A stretch of 15,281 bases of DNA from Lachnospiraceae bacterium UBA7093 (GCA_002492465.1 DKYT01000037.1:1-15281), one strand, 5' to 3'. Positions 6,525 through 13,694 are shown, counted from the stretch's first letter. Numbers and translations: made by a program. The notes: generated from the sequence alone by a model not told the origin.

Positions 6525-8058
6525 TACTGCAAGCATCCTCTTTCATCTCATCCCCAAAATTCCACCAAACCTCAATCCTCCCATCCGGATACACACAAGC
6601 CCCTTTCACGAACCGCTCCCAGATTTCCTCCGACATCTCCCCCACATCCAGAAAAGACCTCGCCGCATCCGCCCGCTCCCGCGCCTCGCCGTCCGCATCC
6701 CTGTTAATCCGCTCCGCCAGTCCCGCATCCGAAATCTCCTGCTCCAGCCTGCAGATCTCCGCATCATACCCCTTCTTCCTCTCCAAAAACACATCGCGCC
6801 CAATCTCCCGATCCGCCAGCCTCTCAAACAGCCTCTGCTTCGCTTTCTTCGCCGCCCCCAGCGCGTTCCTCAGACTCTCCAAACTGCTCCCGGCCTCCAG
6901 GACATCCGCCAGCCTCAGCTCTTCCTCATCCAGAACCCTCTGCAGCTTCCGCTTCAGTTCCCCCAACACCACCGCGTCCGCCTCCGGCTCCTTCATCACC
7001 ACCTGCCGGCACTCACAGTCCTTCAGCATATACCCCCGGTTACAGTAAAGATCCGTCCCGTTCCTCCTGGTCAGCCGCTTCCCGCACACCCCGCAGGCAT
7101 AACGCATCTTCCGCTTCCCAGACGCCGGCTTCTGGGCGCTTACCATTCCCTGCACCCGCCGGAACTCTTCCTTCGTGACGATTGCCTCATGCATCCCATC
7201 CACACGCACCCATTCATCCTCCGGCCTTGCCTCCTGCTTCCCCGTGCTTCTGTCCACCCTGCTCTTCAAGGAAACCACAGCCCCGGTGTAGATCGCATTC
7301 TGCAGCAGCCCGTTGATGACGCCGCCCGTCCAGCACATCCGGTCAAAGCCGTCTTTCCGGTTCACGACCTCCCCTTTTCCATGCAGGAACACGGTTGGAC
7401 ACCCGATGCCCCGGTCATTCAGGTTCCGCGCAATATCAGACAGCCCCATGCCGGCCAGCCTCATATCAAAAATCTCTCTGACGACCGGAGACGTCTCCGG
7501 ATCAGGCTCCAGCTTATGCTTATCTTCCTTTTTCTTCCTGTACCCATAAAGCACCTGCCCCGCCGTATACTTCCCCTGCACGGCCAGCCGCTCCCTCGCC
7601 TGTCTGACCTTCTTCGACAGATCCCTTGAATAAATGTCATAGACCAGATTCTTAAATGCAATATCAAGGCCTCCCTCATTCTTTTCACTGTCATAATGGT
7701 CGTTGATGGCGATGAACCTTACCCCCATAAATGGGAAAAACTGTTCCAAATAATCTCCCATCTCCACATAATCCCTTCCAAACCTGGAACAGTCTTTCAC
7801 GATAATACAATTGATCTTGCCCTTTTTCGTCAGCTCAATCATGTCCACAAACTGCGGCCTTGTATCAAAGTATCTTCCGGAAATGCCATCATCACAACGC
7901 TCTATTATCCTGCACCCCTTAAACTCCGGCTGCCTGTCGATATAGTCCAGGATAAGCCGCCTCTGGGATGTGATGCTCCCGCTCTCCACCTTCCTCCCGA
8001 ACACATCCCTGTCCTCATTGGAAAGCCGCATATAGGCACAAATCGTATAATCCCTCAC
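6517..8058 (-). CDS. Large serine recombinase, intact (513 aa)
   Basis: A complete large serine recombinase that would break and rejoin DNA at attachment sites through a phosphoserine link. The catalytic resolvase domain is at about 3-150, with the nucleophile in YMRLSNED (Ser13), DGISGR (57-62) and KDCSRFGRDY (88-97). A recombinase DNA-binding domain follows (about 160-300), then a zinc ribbon with CGVC and a later Cys cluster (DLYCNRGYMLKDCEC, about 320-350), then a long coiled coil rich in Arg/Glu/Ala (about 385-460). Start is GTG at 8058, overlapping the upstream stop as GTGA, so translation is probably coupled. It is the only recombinase here with its active site and lies in the half next to the right attachment site, so it is the candidate integrase/excisionase, possibly needing partners. 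Confidence 0.92.
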   Translation of the reverse strand: MRDYTICAYMRLSNEDRDVFGRKVESGSITSQRRLILDYIDRQPEFKGCRIIERCDDGISGRYFDTRPQFVDMIELTKKGKINCIIVKDCSRFGRDYVEMGDYLEQFFPFMGVRFIAINDHYDSEKNEGGLDIAFKNLVYDIYSRDLSKKVRQARERLAVQGKYTAGQVLYGYRKKKEDKHKLEPDPETSPVVREIFDMRLAGMGLSDIARNLNDRGIGCPTVFLHGKGEVVNRKDGFDRMCWTGGVINGLLQNAIYTGAVVSLKSRVDRSTGKQEARPEDEWVRVDGMHEAIVTKEEFRRVQGMVSAQKPASGKRKMRYACGVCGKRLTRRNGTDLYCNRGYMLKDCECRQVVMKEPEADAVVLGELKRKLQRVLDEEELRLADVLEAGSSLESLRNALGAAKKAKQRLFERLADREIGRDVFLERKKGYDAEICRLEQEISDAGLAERINRDADGEARERADAARSFLDVGEMSEEIWERFVKGACVYPDGRIEVWWNFGDEMKEDACSIE

Positions 8059-9302
8059 GCTGTCTCTGCCTCCCTCTTTCCAATCAAATCCACCAGTTCT
8101 TTCAGGCCATCAGCAAAGGCGTAATCCACCTCAAAGCGCGTCTTGCTATAGCAGATAATCTTTTTGATGAATGTCTGTGCCAGTTCCCGGCTCAATTCGT
8201 CCACCCCGATATATTTTGTGAATGCTACCGCCATCTCCCCACTGCCGCCATATGAAACGGAGTATGTCTGAATCGCCGCTTCCAATTCTTCACCGTCAGC
8301 CTCCAGCCCATCAAGCTCCGCAACGTATTCAGATTTCATTTCCAGATATTCCTTTTCGGAGAAAACACCATCCGCAAAATCTTCATAGAGATTCCGGATA
8401 AAACCTTCAACTTTTGCCCTGCGCGCCCCTGTCTCTGCCAGCTTCCTTTCCAATTCAGCCTTTTTCGCCAAAGCCGCTGATCTGCGGTTCAATACCCGCA
8501 GCCTGTCCTTTGCATCCACGTATAAAGCAATGTGCTGTTTTATGAGCGTAAGCAGCATCCCTTCCAAATCCTCCGCCTTGATGTTCTTCGGCGGATCATC
8601 CGGACCGTAAGCGGCCGAACGCCGGCAGACATATGTGCTGTAATGCCCGGCACCATTCACCAGCCTGACGGTCTTGCGGTACATGCTCATCCGGTTCCCA
8701 CAATGGCCGCAATAAAGAATGCCCTGCAGATGATCCGGCTTCTTGTTCCGAATGCCGTCATTCTTTCCACGCGTGGAGAAATACGCATCCTGCCTCGCCT
8801 GAAGCCTTCTCTGCGCCGCCTCAAACATATCCCGGCCAATGATCGCCTTATGATGGTCCTCCACATAATATCCGTCATCGCGCTTGACCGTTTTCGTTAT
8901 GCCCTTGTAATAACATCTTCTCGTCTTGCCAATCTGCACATCTCCAATATAGATCGGATTCTGCAGGATACGCCTGATCTGTTTCCCCTCCCAGAGGTTC
9001 GTGTATTTCTGCTCATGAATCACATCCTTCTGCTGCCAATAGACACTTGGCGCTGGTATCCCATCCATGTTCAAATCCCTTGCCAGCTGTGCCAGGCTTT
9101 TCCCGCCTGTGTATTCAGAAAAGATACGGACCACAACATCCCTCACATCCTCGTCCACCAAAACCATGTGGGAATCATCCGGATCCTTTTTATATCCATA
9201 AGCCGCCGTTGTCGCAAAAAATATCCCCTGCTTAAACTGGTTCTCAAATGAAGTACATATTTTCTTAGAGATATCCTTGGCATAACCGTACCTCCGGGAC
9301 TG
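8055..9302 (-). pseudogene. Serine recombinase lacking the catalytic N-terminus
   Basis: The frame is open from just after a stop at 9303-9305. It begins near the end of the resolvase domain (YAKDISKKICTSFENQFKQG), followed by a complete recombinase DNA-binding domain, a zinc ribbon (YCGHCGNRM...YVCRRS) and a coiled coil. The first 110-120 residues, including the catalytic Ser and the Arg cluster, are absent. The first convenient ATG (9167) is already inside the recombinase domain. Upstream lies an unrelated 43-codon ORF in another frame, so a deletion joined the two. It might persist as a DNA-binding-only partner of the intact recombinase, to which it is coupled by GTGA, but it cannot catalyse recombination alone. 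Confidence 0.85.
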
Positions 9303-9396
9303 CTATAAAGGACCTGCCGATCCTCGTTACAATGCCGTCTTTTACCTCAACCGCAAATGTGGCTGTCTGCTTCTCCAGAATGCCTGTCCTGCTCAT
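9265..9396 (-). CDS. 43-aa ORF coupled to the SymE-like gene
   Basis: The start ATG overlaps the SymE-like stop as ATGA. The ORF (MSRTGILEKQTATFAVEVKD...) runs 43 codons and overlaps the open frame of the truncated recombinase by 38 nt. The N-terminal 30 residues look like genuine protein (alternating β pattern TFAVEVKDGIVTRIG). The last dozen probably represent out-of-frame recombinase DNA downstream of the deletion junction. It is likely the 5' end of a small protein gene that normally lies between SymE and the first recombinase. Not recognised. Confidence 0.45.
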   Translation of the reverse strand: MSRTGILEKQTATFAVEVKDGIVTRIGRSFIAVPEVRLCQGYL

Positions 9397-9704
9397 GCAC
9401 CATACCCCGCTTTCCGCTCTGCCACAAACCTTGCATGAATCTCTTTCTTCTCCGCCTCAAAACGCGCTTTCAGCTTCTTTGTCTCTTCTTCCATGAAAAC
9501 CCTCTCCGCTTCGATCTCTTTCTCCTTCTCCCTATCCAGAAGGATGACCAACTTCCCGTCCTCGCACTCAACCTTGATATGGTCCCCGATTTCAAAACCT
9601 GCTGCCCTCAGCCACTGCCCTTTGAGCATGATGGTCGGTGTCGGTTTATAATTATGTCCGTTCTGTGAAATGACTGTGATGTTCCTCGTATTCTTAAATG
9701 CCAT
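9393..9704 (-). CDS. SymE-like AbrB-fold protein (103 aa)
   Basis: Residues 7-57 (NITVISQNGHNYKPTPTIMLKGQWLRAAGFEIGDHIKVE...GKLVILL) match the SymE family, which has an AbrB-like swapped-hairpin fold; E. coli SymE is an SOS-induced toxin now linked to nucleoid binding. The C-terminal half (58-98) is a charged Glu/Lys helix, longer than in SymE. The start at 9704 has AGGAGG 8-9 nt upstream. The frame is also open upstream and fuses across the right attachment site to the VirD4 N-terminus, but the internal site makes 9704 the natural start. Genes like this often precede tandem serine recombinases in clostridial elements, so a regulatory or accessory role is plausible. No antisense RNA is evident. 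Confidence 0.8.
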   Translation of the reverse strand: MAFKNTRNITVISQNGHNYKPTPTIMLKGQWLRAAGFEIGDHIKVECEDGKLVILLDREKEKEIEAERVFMEEETKKLKARFEAEKKEIHARFVAERKAGYGA

Positions 9705-9825
9705 ATAGAAATTCCTCCTGATCTGATATGATGGATACCGGGCACTCCCCTTAAGCAAAGAGAGATTCCGGATAATGATGTAGACAGAGAACCCGGCGCC
9801 GTTGTGTTCCCCGCCAGTAACTAAA

Positions 9826-9836
9826 ATTGGACTAAG
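9826..9836. repeat. Third copy of the attachment-arm core
   Basis: AATTGGACTAA on the plus strand shares GGACTAA with the 11-bp arms, in the same orientation as the left end. With the right arm it forms an inverted pair (GGACTAAG 9829-9836 / CTTAGTCC 9871-9878) around 34 nt. It lies between the right attachment site and the SymE-like gene and may be an extra recombinase binding site. Confidence 0.4.
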
Positions 9837-9871
9837 CCGCTGCGGCCCTCTTTTTCTGGAAGTCGCTTGAC

Positions 9872-9896
9872 TTAGTCCTATAATAACGCCCTCACC
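9872..9896. other. Right attachment site (right end of the element)
   Basis: Minus-strand reading gives host GTGATC, the shared GG, the spacer TGAGGGCGTTAT and the arm TATAGGACTAA. Arm, 12-nt spacer and dinucleotide mirror the left end exactly, as expected for a serine recombinase attP in which two subunits bind inverted half-sites around a central dinucleotide. Confidence 0.8.
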
Positions 9897-10331
9897 GATC
9901 ACAAGGATGTTCTTATTCCTGGCATACTTTGGCTCCTTTGGCCTGCTGAACATGGTGAGGCGTTCCGTCATGGTGAGGAGCACGTTGTTGTCAAACTCCT
10001 GGTCCATGTACGGCGCAATGTCCGCCGCCGTTCCCCACCGGGCGGAGCCGTACTCCACGCCCTGGCGGTACTTCTTGGCGTTCTTTCCCCTGAAATACAC
10101 CATCAGCCGGACCGCCGCGGCGCCGGCTATCCCCACGAGCAGGTCCGTCCCGTGGAAGCTGGGCGCCATGCTCTCAAAGGCTTTTGCAAACCCCGTCCCC
10201 AGGTCCAGTATCTTTGCGGACAGGTCGGCCCCGCCCGCCAGCCGGAAAGCCTGCCCGGCTTTGTCAAAGGCCCACACGAAAACGAGATAGGGGAGATTTA
10301 AGATGATAAATTTTTTTATCCTGCTGTTCAA
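9895..10331 (-). pseudogene. virD4: VirD4/TraG coupling protein, N-terminal fragment
   Basis: 146 residues of a CTn-type VirD4: two hydrophobic spans (about 8-24 and 62-80) that anchor the protein in the inner membrane, then the conserved YGSARWGT and NKNILVIG segment that directly precedes the Walker A loop. The start is TTG overlapping the PcfB stop as TTGA, showing translational coupling. After NILVIG the frame enters the inserted element. The rest of Walker A is found at 641-646 in the same frame. Without the ATPase domain the fragment cannot serve in transfer. Confidence 0.9.
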
Positions 10332-10804
10332 AGCTCAACACCCCTTTCCCTGGTCTTTACCTTTTCGCGCTGCCTTGTTTTCTGCTGCGCCTTTTCTTTC
10401 ATGGTCTTTAGGAGTTTCCGTATGGACGGTTTTTTCTCTTTGGCCAGGTTCCTTGCGGAAAACTCCTTGAAAGCCGCCGTCAGCACATCCGCGTCCCTGC
10501 CCTTGAAGAACACCAGGTAGCGGGGCGGTGAAACGGATATGTCCTTTTTCACGGCGAAATCTATCCCGTACTTTTTTGCGGTGCTCTCAAAGGCTTTTAT
10601 GTTGTCTTTCGTGACTTCAATGTTTGAGACACCCGTGTTATGCCTCATGAGCTGCTTCATGGTCTGCCTGCCGCGGTGGAGCTCATGGGACTTGTTTTTC
10701 TTTGCGGCTAACAACTTGCGGACCGCTTTCTGCAGAACGTCGGCGGTGAGCTTTGCCGTCTGGATGGACAGCGCCACCGTCTTTTGCGTGACTTCCTCCT
10801 GCAT
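10328..10804 (-). CDS. pcfB: PcfB family conjugation protein (DUF3801)
   Basis: 158 aa. The arrangement of N-terminal helices (TVALSIQTAKLTADVLQKAVRKLL), the short Gly-rich segment GRQTMKQLM, and a C-terminal region ending in a Lys/Arg-rich tail is typical of PcfB/DUF3801 proteins, which precede the VirD4 (PcfC) coupling protein in Gram-positive conjugation operons and aid relaxosome docking. It overlaps virD4 by TTGA and starts 3 nt after the upstream gene, so all three are one operon. The ribosome site lies in the end of the upstream gene (GAAAGGAGGTAGCC). It looks intact even though its partner is broken. Confidence 0.85.
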   Translation of the reverse strand: MQEEVTQKTVALSIQTAKLTADVLQKAVRKLLAAKKNKSHELHRGRQTMKQLMRHNTGVSNIEVTKDNIKAFESTAKKYGIDFAVKKDISVSPPRYLVFFKGRDADVLTAAFKEFSARNLAKEKKPSIRKLLKTMKEKAQQKTRQREKVKTRERGVEL

Positions 10805-10806
10805 GG

Positions 10807-11679
10807 CTACCTCCTTTCTCCGGTACCGTACATGTCATGGTTCACAAGCGCCGAATAATAATTGCCTATGGTTGCCGGTGCATTATACAGGGCGGCAAGA
10901 AGATATTTCTTGATATTGCGGATGTATGTGGTATTGTCCGACATGCTGGAAAGCACATACCGTATATGAGAGCTGTCCAGCTTCAAGAACCTGGACTTTA
11001 CCACCTGGGCGGGGTAGTCATCCCCGGCAATGCGGATCATCCTCCTGCTGGAACAGACGGTATCCACGATCAGCTCCACAAGTTCGTCAATGCGCTCCCT
11101 GTCAAGGCTCATGTCCTGAATGAGATAGGCATACTCAATGTTCTCCATGACAAGCTGTTTATAGGTTTCTCTGTCAGCCATCATCCCATCCGTTCCATCC
11201 CCATCCGCCGCCTGCGGCTCCAAAGGGTTTGATGGGATAGGATTTGATCCCTCTGTACTTGATAAATCCGTATTTGATTTATTAGTATTTAATTGTGCGG
11301 GGTTTTCCTGTCCAGGTTTTCCCAAGACTGGATTTTCCTGTTTAGGGTTTTCCTGTCCAGGCCCGGCCACTTCAGGCTCACCTTTCACCGGCTGCTCCAG
11401 TATGGTATACTCCACCGTGGTAAGCTGCCCTTTTTCGTTGCGGACACGCTCACGGATGATGTAGCCGTGGTCCTCCAGCTCCCTGACAGTGGAGCATATG
11501 CTGTCAACGCCGTCCCTGCATATCCGGGCAAGCCCCTTTGTTGTATAGTCCCAATCTTCCGGGAGGGAGAGCATGAGCGAGAGAAGCCCCTTTGCTTTCA
11601 GGGACAGCTCCGTATCCCTCAGATGGAAGTTTGCCATGACCGTATAGTCGCGTGTTTTCTCAATGCGGAAAACTGCCAT
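10807..11679 (-). CDS. Winged-helix DUF6017-type ICE protein (290 aa)
   Basis: Residues 1-95 form a replication-initiator-like winged helix (FRIEKTRDYTVMANFHLRDTELSLKAKGLLSLMLSLPEDWDYT...), of the type near conjugation operons in Tn1549-like elements. A low-complexity linker follows (about 105-155) with repeated Q-E-N-P units (KQENP, GQENP) and Asn/Ser/Thr runs, then a C-terminal helical domain (about 165-290) of the DUF6017 kind. The start ATG has AAAGGAG about 10 nt upstream. It lies between the 173-aa gene and pcfB. The likely role is DNA binding in ICE replication or regulation of transfer, inferred from family context. Confidence 0.8.
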   Translation of the reverse strand: MAVFRIEKTRDYTVMANFHLRDTELSLKAKGLLSLMLSLPEDWDYTTKGLARICRDGVDSICSTVRELEDHGYIIRERVRNEKGQLTTVEYTILEQPVKGEPEVAGPGQENPKQENPVLGKPGQENPAQLNTNKSNTDLSSTEGSNPIPSNPLEPQAADGDGTDGMMADRETYKQLVMENIEYAYLIQDMSLDRERIDELVELIVDTVCSSRRMIRIAGDDYPAQVVKSRFLKLDSSHIRYVLSSMSDNTTYIRNIKKYLLAALYNAPATIGNYYSALVNHDMYGTGERR

Positions 11680-11839
11680 TTCTGCCGTCTCCTTTCCGAC
11701 CTGTCAAAAAAGGTCTTTTTTACCTGTTTTTTCTTTTCTGCATATCCGCCCGTAAAAGGGGATAATACCCCTGCCGCCTGCCGTAAGACAGGATACGGGG
11801 GAAAAGTACCCCCATTTTCAACCCAAAACGGGGCACTTT
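11680..11839. other. Intergenic stretch between two ICE genes
   Basis: About 160 nt with A/T runs (AAAAAAGGTCTTTTTT) and the ribosome site of the downstream gene. I see no convincing gene or terminator. Confidence 0.4.
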
Positions 11840-12361
11840 TTAGAGGTCATGGTCCTTGTGGTCATAGCGGAGATTTCCGCCCATAACTTTTGCATGGTTC
11901 CTGATCCTGATATGCCCTTTGTCCTGCTGCTCCAGGCACTTCCGGTAGCCCTGCTCCGTGAGGAACAGGCGCATACGTTCACCTTTATCGCCCATAGTGG
12001 CCTCGCCTGACAGGACATCAAAGACGGCCATGTGCCGGGTGTCGGGTTCAAAACGCTCCAGCGCCATGATGTCATGGCCGGACAGTTTTTCCGCGCCGGA
12101 AGCCTGCCTTGCTTCTGCCAAAAGTTCCCCGATGGTCTTAGGACCGGGAGGGAGACGATAATTCTTCTGGATGTCCCTCACCAGGTCCGTACACTCATTG
12201 TCAGGGAGGGAGCGGAGTTTCTGCAGGAGGCTTTCCGCCGTGTTCCTTGTTTCTTTCTTTGGGGCATAGCGGCAGGTCATGGCAAGCTCATTCAGGATGG
12301 CCGTCTGCCCGGTGCTTTCCACCTGGTAGATCATTCTCTTTTCGTTTTCTGTAAGGTTCAT
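11840..12361 (-). CDS. Conserved ICE protein, first gene of the transfer operon (173 aa)
   Basis: This has the look of an uncharacterised protein found at the head of clostridial CTn/ICE transfer regions. It starts MNLTENEKRMIYQVE, has a helical, basic N-terminal half (LLQKLRSLPDNECTDLVRDIQ), the segment GPKTIGELLAEARQASG and a C-terminal part rich in Arg/His/Asp. No membrane span or catalytic motif is visible. The ATG at 12361 follows AGGAGGTGTCAC. A leader peptide ORF ends inside this ribosome binding site, so expression may depend on the leader. About 160 nt of non-coding DNA follow before the DUF6017-type gene. Confidence 0.75.
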   Translation of the reverse strand: MNLTENEKRMIYQVESTGQTAILNELAMTCRYAPKKETRNTAESLLQKLRSLPDNECTDLVRDIQKNYRLPPGPKTIGELLAEARQASGAEKLSGHDIMALERFEPDTRHMAVFDVLSGEATMGDKGERMRLFLTEQGYRKCLEQQDKGHIRIRNHAKVMGGNLRYDHKDHDL

Positions 12362-12371
12362 GTGACACCTC

Positions 12372-12464
12372 CTAAATTTGGGTACAAAAAAAGCCGCAGG
12401 TCTTTTTGCCTGCGGCGTGCGTTGCCCGCTTGTGGGTGCGATAACAACAGAAAAGGGATACCAT
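12372..12464 (-). CDS. Putative 30-aa leader peptide of the ICE transfer operon
   Basis: ATG at 12464, reading MVSLFCCYRTHKRATHAAGKK and on to CGFFCTQI, with its stop TAG inside the TAGGAGG of the next gene. The ORF overlaps the terminator hairpin at 12393-12416, and its own start overlaps the hairpin at 12455-12483. This layout recalls attenuation leaders of Gram-positive resistance and ICE operons, where ribosome progress decides termination. Its ribosome site is weak (GGGGAT 13-14 nt upstream), so translation is unproven. Confidence 0.4.
   Translation of the reverse strand: MVSLFCCYRTHKRATHAAGKKTCGFFCTQI
12386..12416 (-). terminator. Terminator/attenuator upstream of the ICE transfer operon
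   Basis: Stem GCCGCAGG / CCTGCGGC with 8-nt loop, followed on the minus strand by seven T. It lies about 25 nt before the start of the 173-aa gene, so it either ends transcription from outside the ICE or attenuates the operon. Confidence 0.75.
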
Positions 12465-12483
12465 CTTGTAAAAAAGGTATCCC
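12451..12483 (-). terminator. Second upstream terminator-like hairpin
   Basis: Stem GGGATACC / GGTATCCC with a 13-nt T-rich loop, followed on the minus strand by TTTTCTGTTGTT. It includes the start codon region of the putative leader peptide. It is weaker than the hairpin at 12386-12416. Confidence 0.55.
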
Positions 12484-12536
12484 CGCTCTGTAAACATTAT
12501 TCAGTTTTGGATGGTTGCATTGTCTGTCGCTGTCCA

Positions 12537-12585
12537 CAAAGCCTTGATTTTACTTAGTTTCATCTACCATCCTTATCAAAGCCTT
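12537..12585. repeat. 9-bp direct repeats at a candidate ICE terminus
   Basis: CAAAGCCTT occurs at 12537-12545 and 12577-12585, exactly 40 bp apart, in a gene-free stretch where ICE-like sequence gives way to the repeat array. Short spaced direct repeats near an ICE end would suit integrase arm binding. No chromosomal partner end is in the window, so this is a weak call. A 20-codon ORF (12501-12563, MKLSKIKALW...) also lies here and may be chance. Confidence 0.3.
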
Positions 12586-12730
12586 ATATTTGTAGGGGTT
12601 GAAAGGGAAGGAAGAAGGAGAAGATGTGGAAGATTGTAGCCACAATCGTAACCTTTTGTGAGGGCAGCAGGACTGGTGGTATTTTCTTTACTTTTTCTAG
12701 TGTGGAAGTAGCGAAAAATGGGAGTTTTTT

Positions 12731-12757
12731 GGGGGGATGGAGGGGTGGGGAGAGGGG
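12731..12757 (+). other. G-quadruplex motif, unit 1
   Basis: Plus-strand G6, loop ATGGA, G4, loop T, G4, loop AGA, G4: four runs of at least four G with loops of 1-5 nt. The minus strand is the matching C-rich i-motif. Confidence 0.7.
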
Positions 12758-12764
12758 AAAGAAG

Positions 12765-12794
12765 AGGACCTTGTGGAATAAACCTCAAGGTCCT
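12765..12794. other. Conserved hairpin, unit 1
   Basis: AGGACCTTG pairs perfectly with CAAGGTCCT across a 12-nt loop, 7 nt after the G4 motif. The same 9-bp stem is kept in all three units (see 13374 and 14106). Confidence 0.75.
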
Positions 12795-13340
12795 GTAATT
12801 GGTTATTTTATTCTGTTTTTTGCAAAAATTATTTTCTGTCAGCGGGATGATCGTGGTCTGCAATCACAGCTCCTGTTCATGCAGATTACATTTTTGCCAA
12901 TTTACAAAAAATATTTTATCCTCCACCTCTCTTCATTTTCTCACAATCCCTCCCAAAAATCAATCGAAAAAAATCCCTCCTGCTACCATATGATGCCTTC
13001 CGGCATCCTCATCCTCTGCTCCCTCTCCTCACCTCTTCTTAGGAAAAAGCCCAGAATCCCAGTGTTTGCAAGGGATTGAGAGGGATTGGGAAGGAGAAAG
13101 AAAGGAAGATGGCAGCAGTTGTCAGGTATCCACCAGTGTCCTCTTTCTTTCTGCTTTTTCTCACTGTTTCTTCTAAAGAAAAAAAGCTGAAAGTCCTGTG
13201 TTTATGGGGATTGAGAGAGGAGGGAGAAAGAAGGAGGAGGAAGATTGCATTTACCATCGTAACTTTTGTGACGGCAGCAGGACTATGAGGTTTTTCTTTT
13301 CTTTTTCTGTTGTGAGAATAGCGAGAAATGCTGATTTTAT

Positions 13341-13366
13341 GGGGTTTGGGGAGGGTTGGAGAGGGG
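13341..13366 (+). other. G-quadruplex motif, unit 2
   Basis: Plus-strand GGGG TTT GGGG A GGG TTGGAGA GGGG. The bases between runs differ from unit 1 but the four-run pattern is kept. Confidence 0.65.
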
Positions 13367-13373
13367 AAAGAAG

Positions 13374-13403
13374 AGGACCTTGGGAATGAAGCCTCAAGGT
13401 CCT
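13374..13403. other. Conserved hairpin, unit 2
   Basis: AGGACCTTG / CAAGGTCCT, 12-nt loop, 7 nt after the G4 motif. Confidence 0.75.
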
Positions 13404-13694
13404 GTAATTGGTTATTTTATTCTGTTATTAGCAAAAATTATTTTCTGCCGATGGGATGATCGTGGTCTGCGATCACAGCTCTGTTCATGCAAATTTCATT
13501 TTTGCCAATCTGCAAATTATATTTTATCCTCCACCTCTCCTCTCCCTCTCAAACCCCTCCCAAAAATCAATCGAAAAAACTGCTGCCCTCCCTCTCTCCC
13601 CATCCTCTCTTCGCCTGCTGTCCTCCCACAACCCCTCTATTTTCACCCCCTCCCGAAGAAAAGGAAAGATAAAGAAAGAAAAAAGAAGAGGACC

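Larger units (their letters stand above)
645..9896. mobile_element. 9.25-kb serine-recombinase element inserted in the virD4 P-loop
   Basis: The two virD4 fragments join in frame at a shared GG (plus-strand CC at 645-646 and 9895-9896), rebuilding GTG ATC GGC GGC TCC (VIGGS). Each end carries an 11-bp arm, TATAGGACTAA, at 659-669 (plus) and 9872-9882 (minus), exactly 12 nt from the shared dinucleotide. Inside are a SymE-like gene, serine recombinase genes, one of them intact, and six AT-rich cargo genes. No transposase other than the serine recombinases is visible, so recombinase-mediated site-specific integration is the simplest mechanism. The recombinase half is clearly GC-rich and the cargo half AT-rich, suggesting separate origins. 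Confidence 0.88.

Noticed and set aside
9129..9271. ATG with GGAGG upstream near 9271 giving a 47-codon ORF (MPRISLRKYV...)
   Set aside because: It is out of frame with the recognisable recombinase sequence YAKDISKK and gives an unlikely, Trp/Arg-rich peptide.
659..9882. TATAGGACTAA inverted repeats read as terminal repeats of an insertion sequence
   Set aside because: They lie 12 nt inside the exact virD4 junctions, only 2 bp are duplicated, and the element carries serine recombinases, so recombinase half-sites explain them better.
11700..11725. AAAAAAGGTCTTTTTT as a terminator between ICE genes
   Set aside because: The stem is only A/T pairs with no GC-rich core and a 4-nt centre, so it should be too weak.
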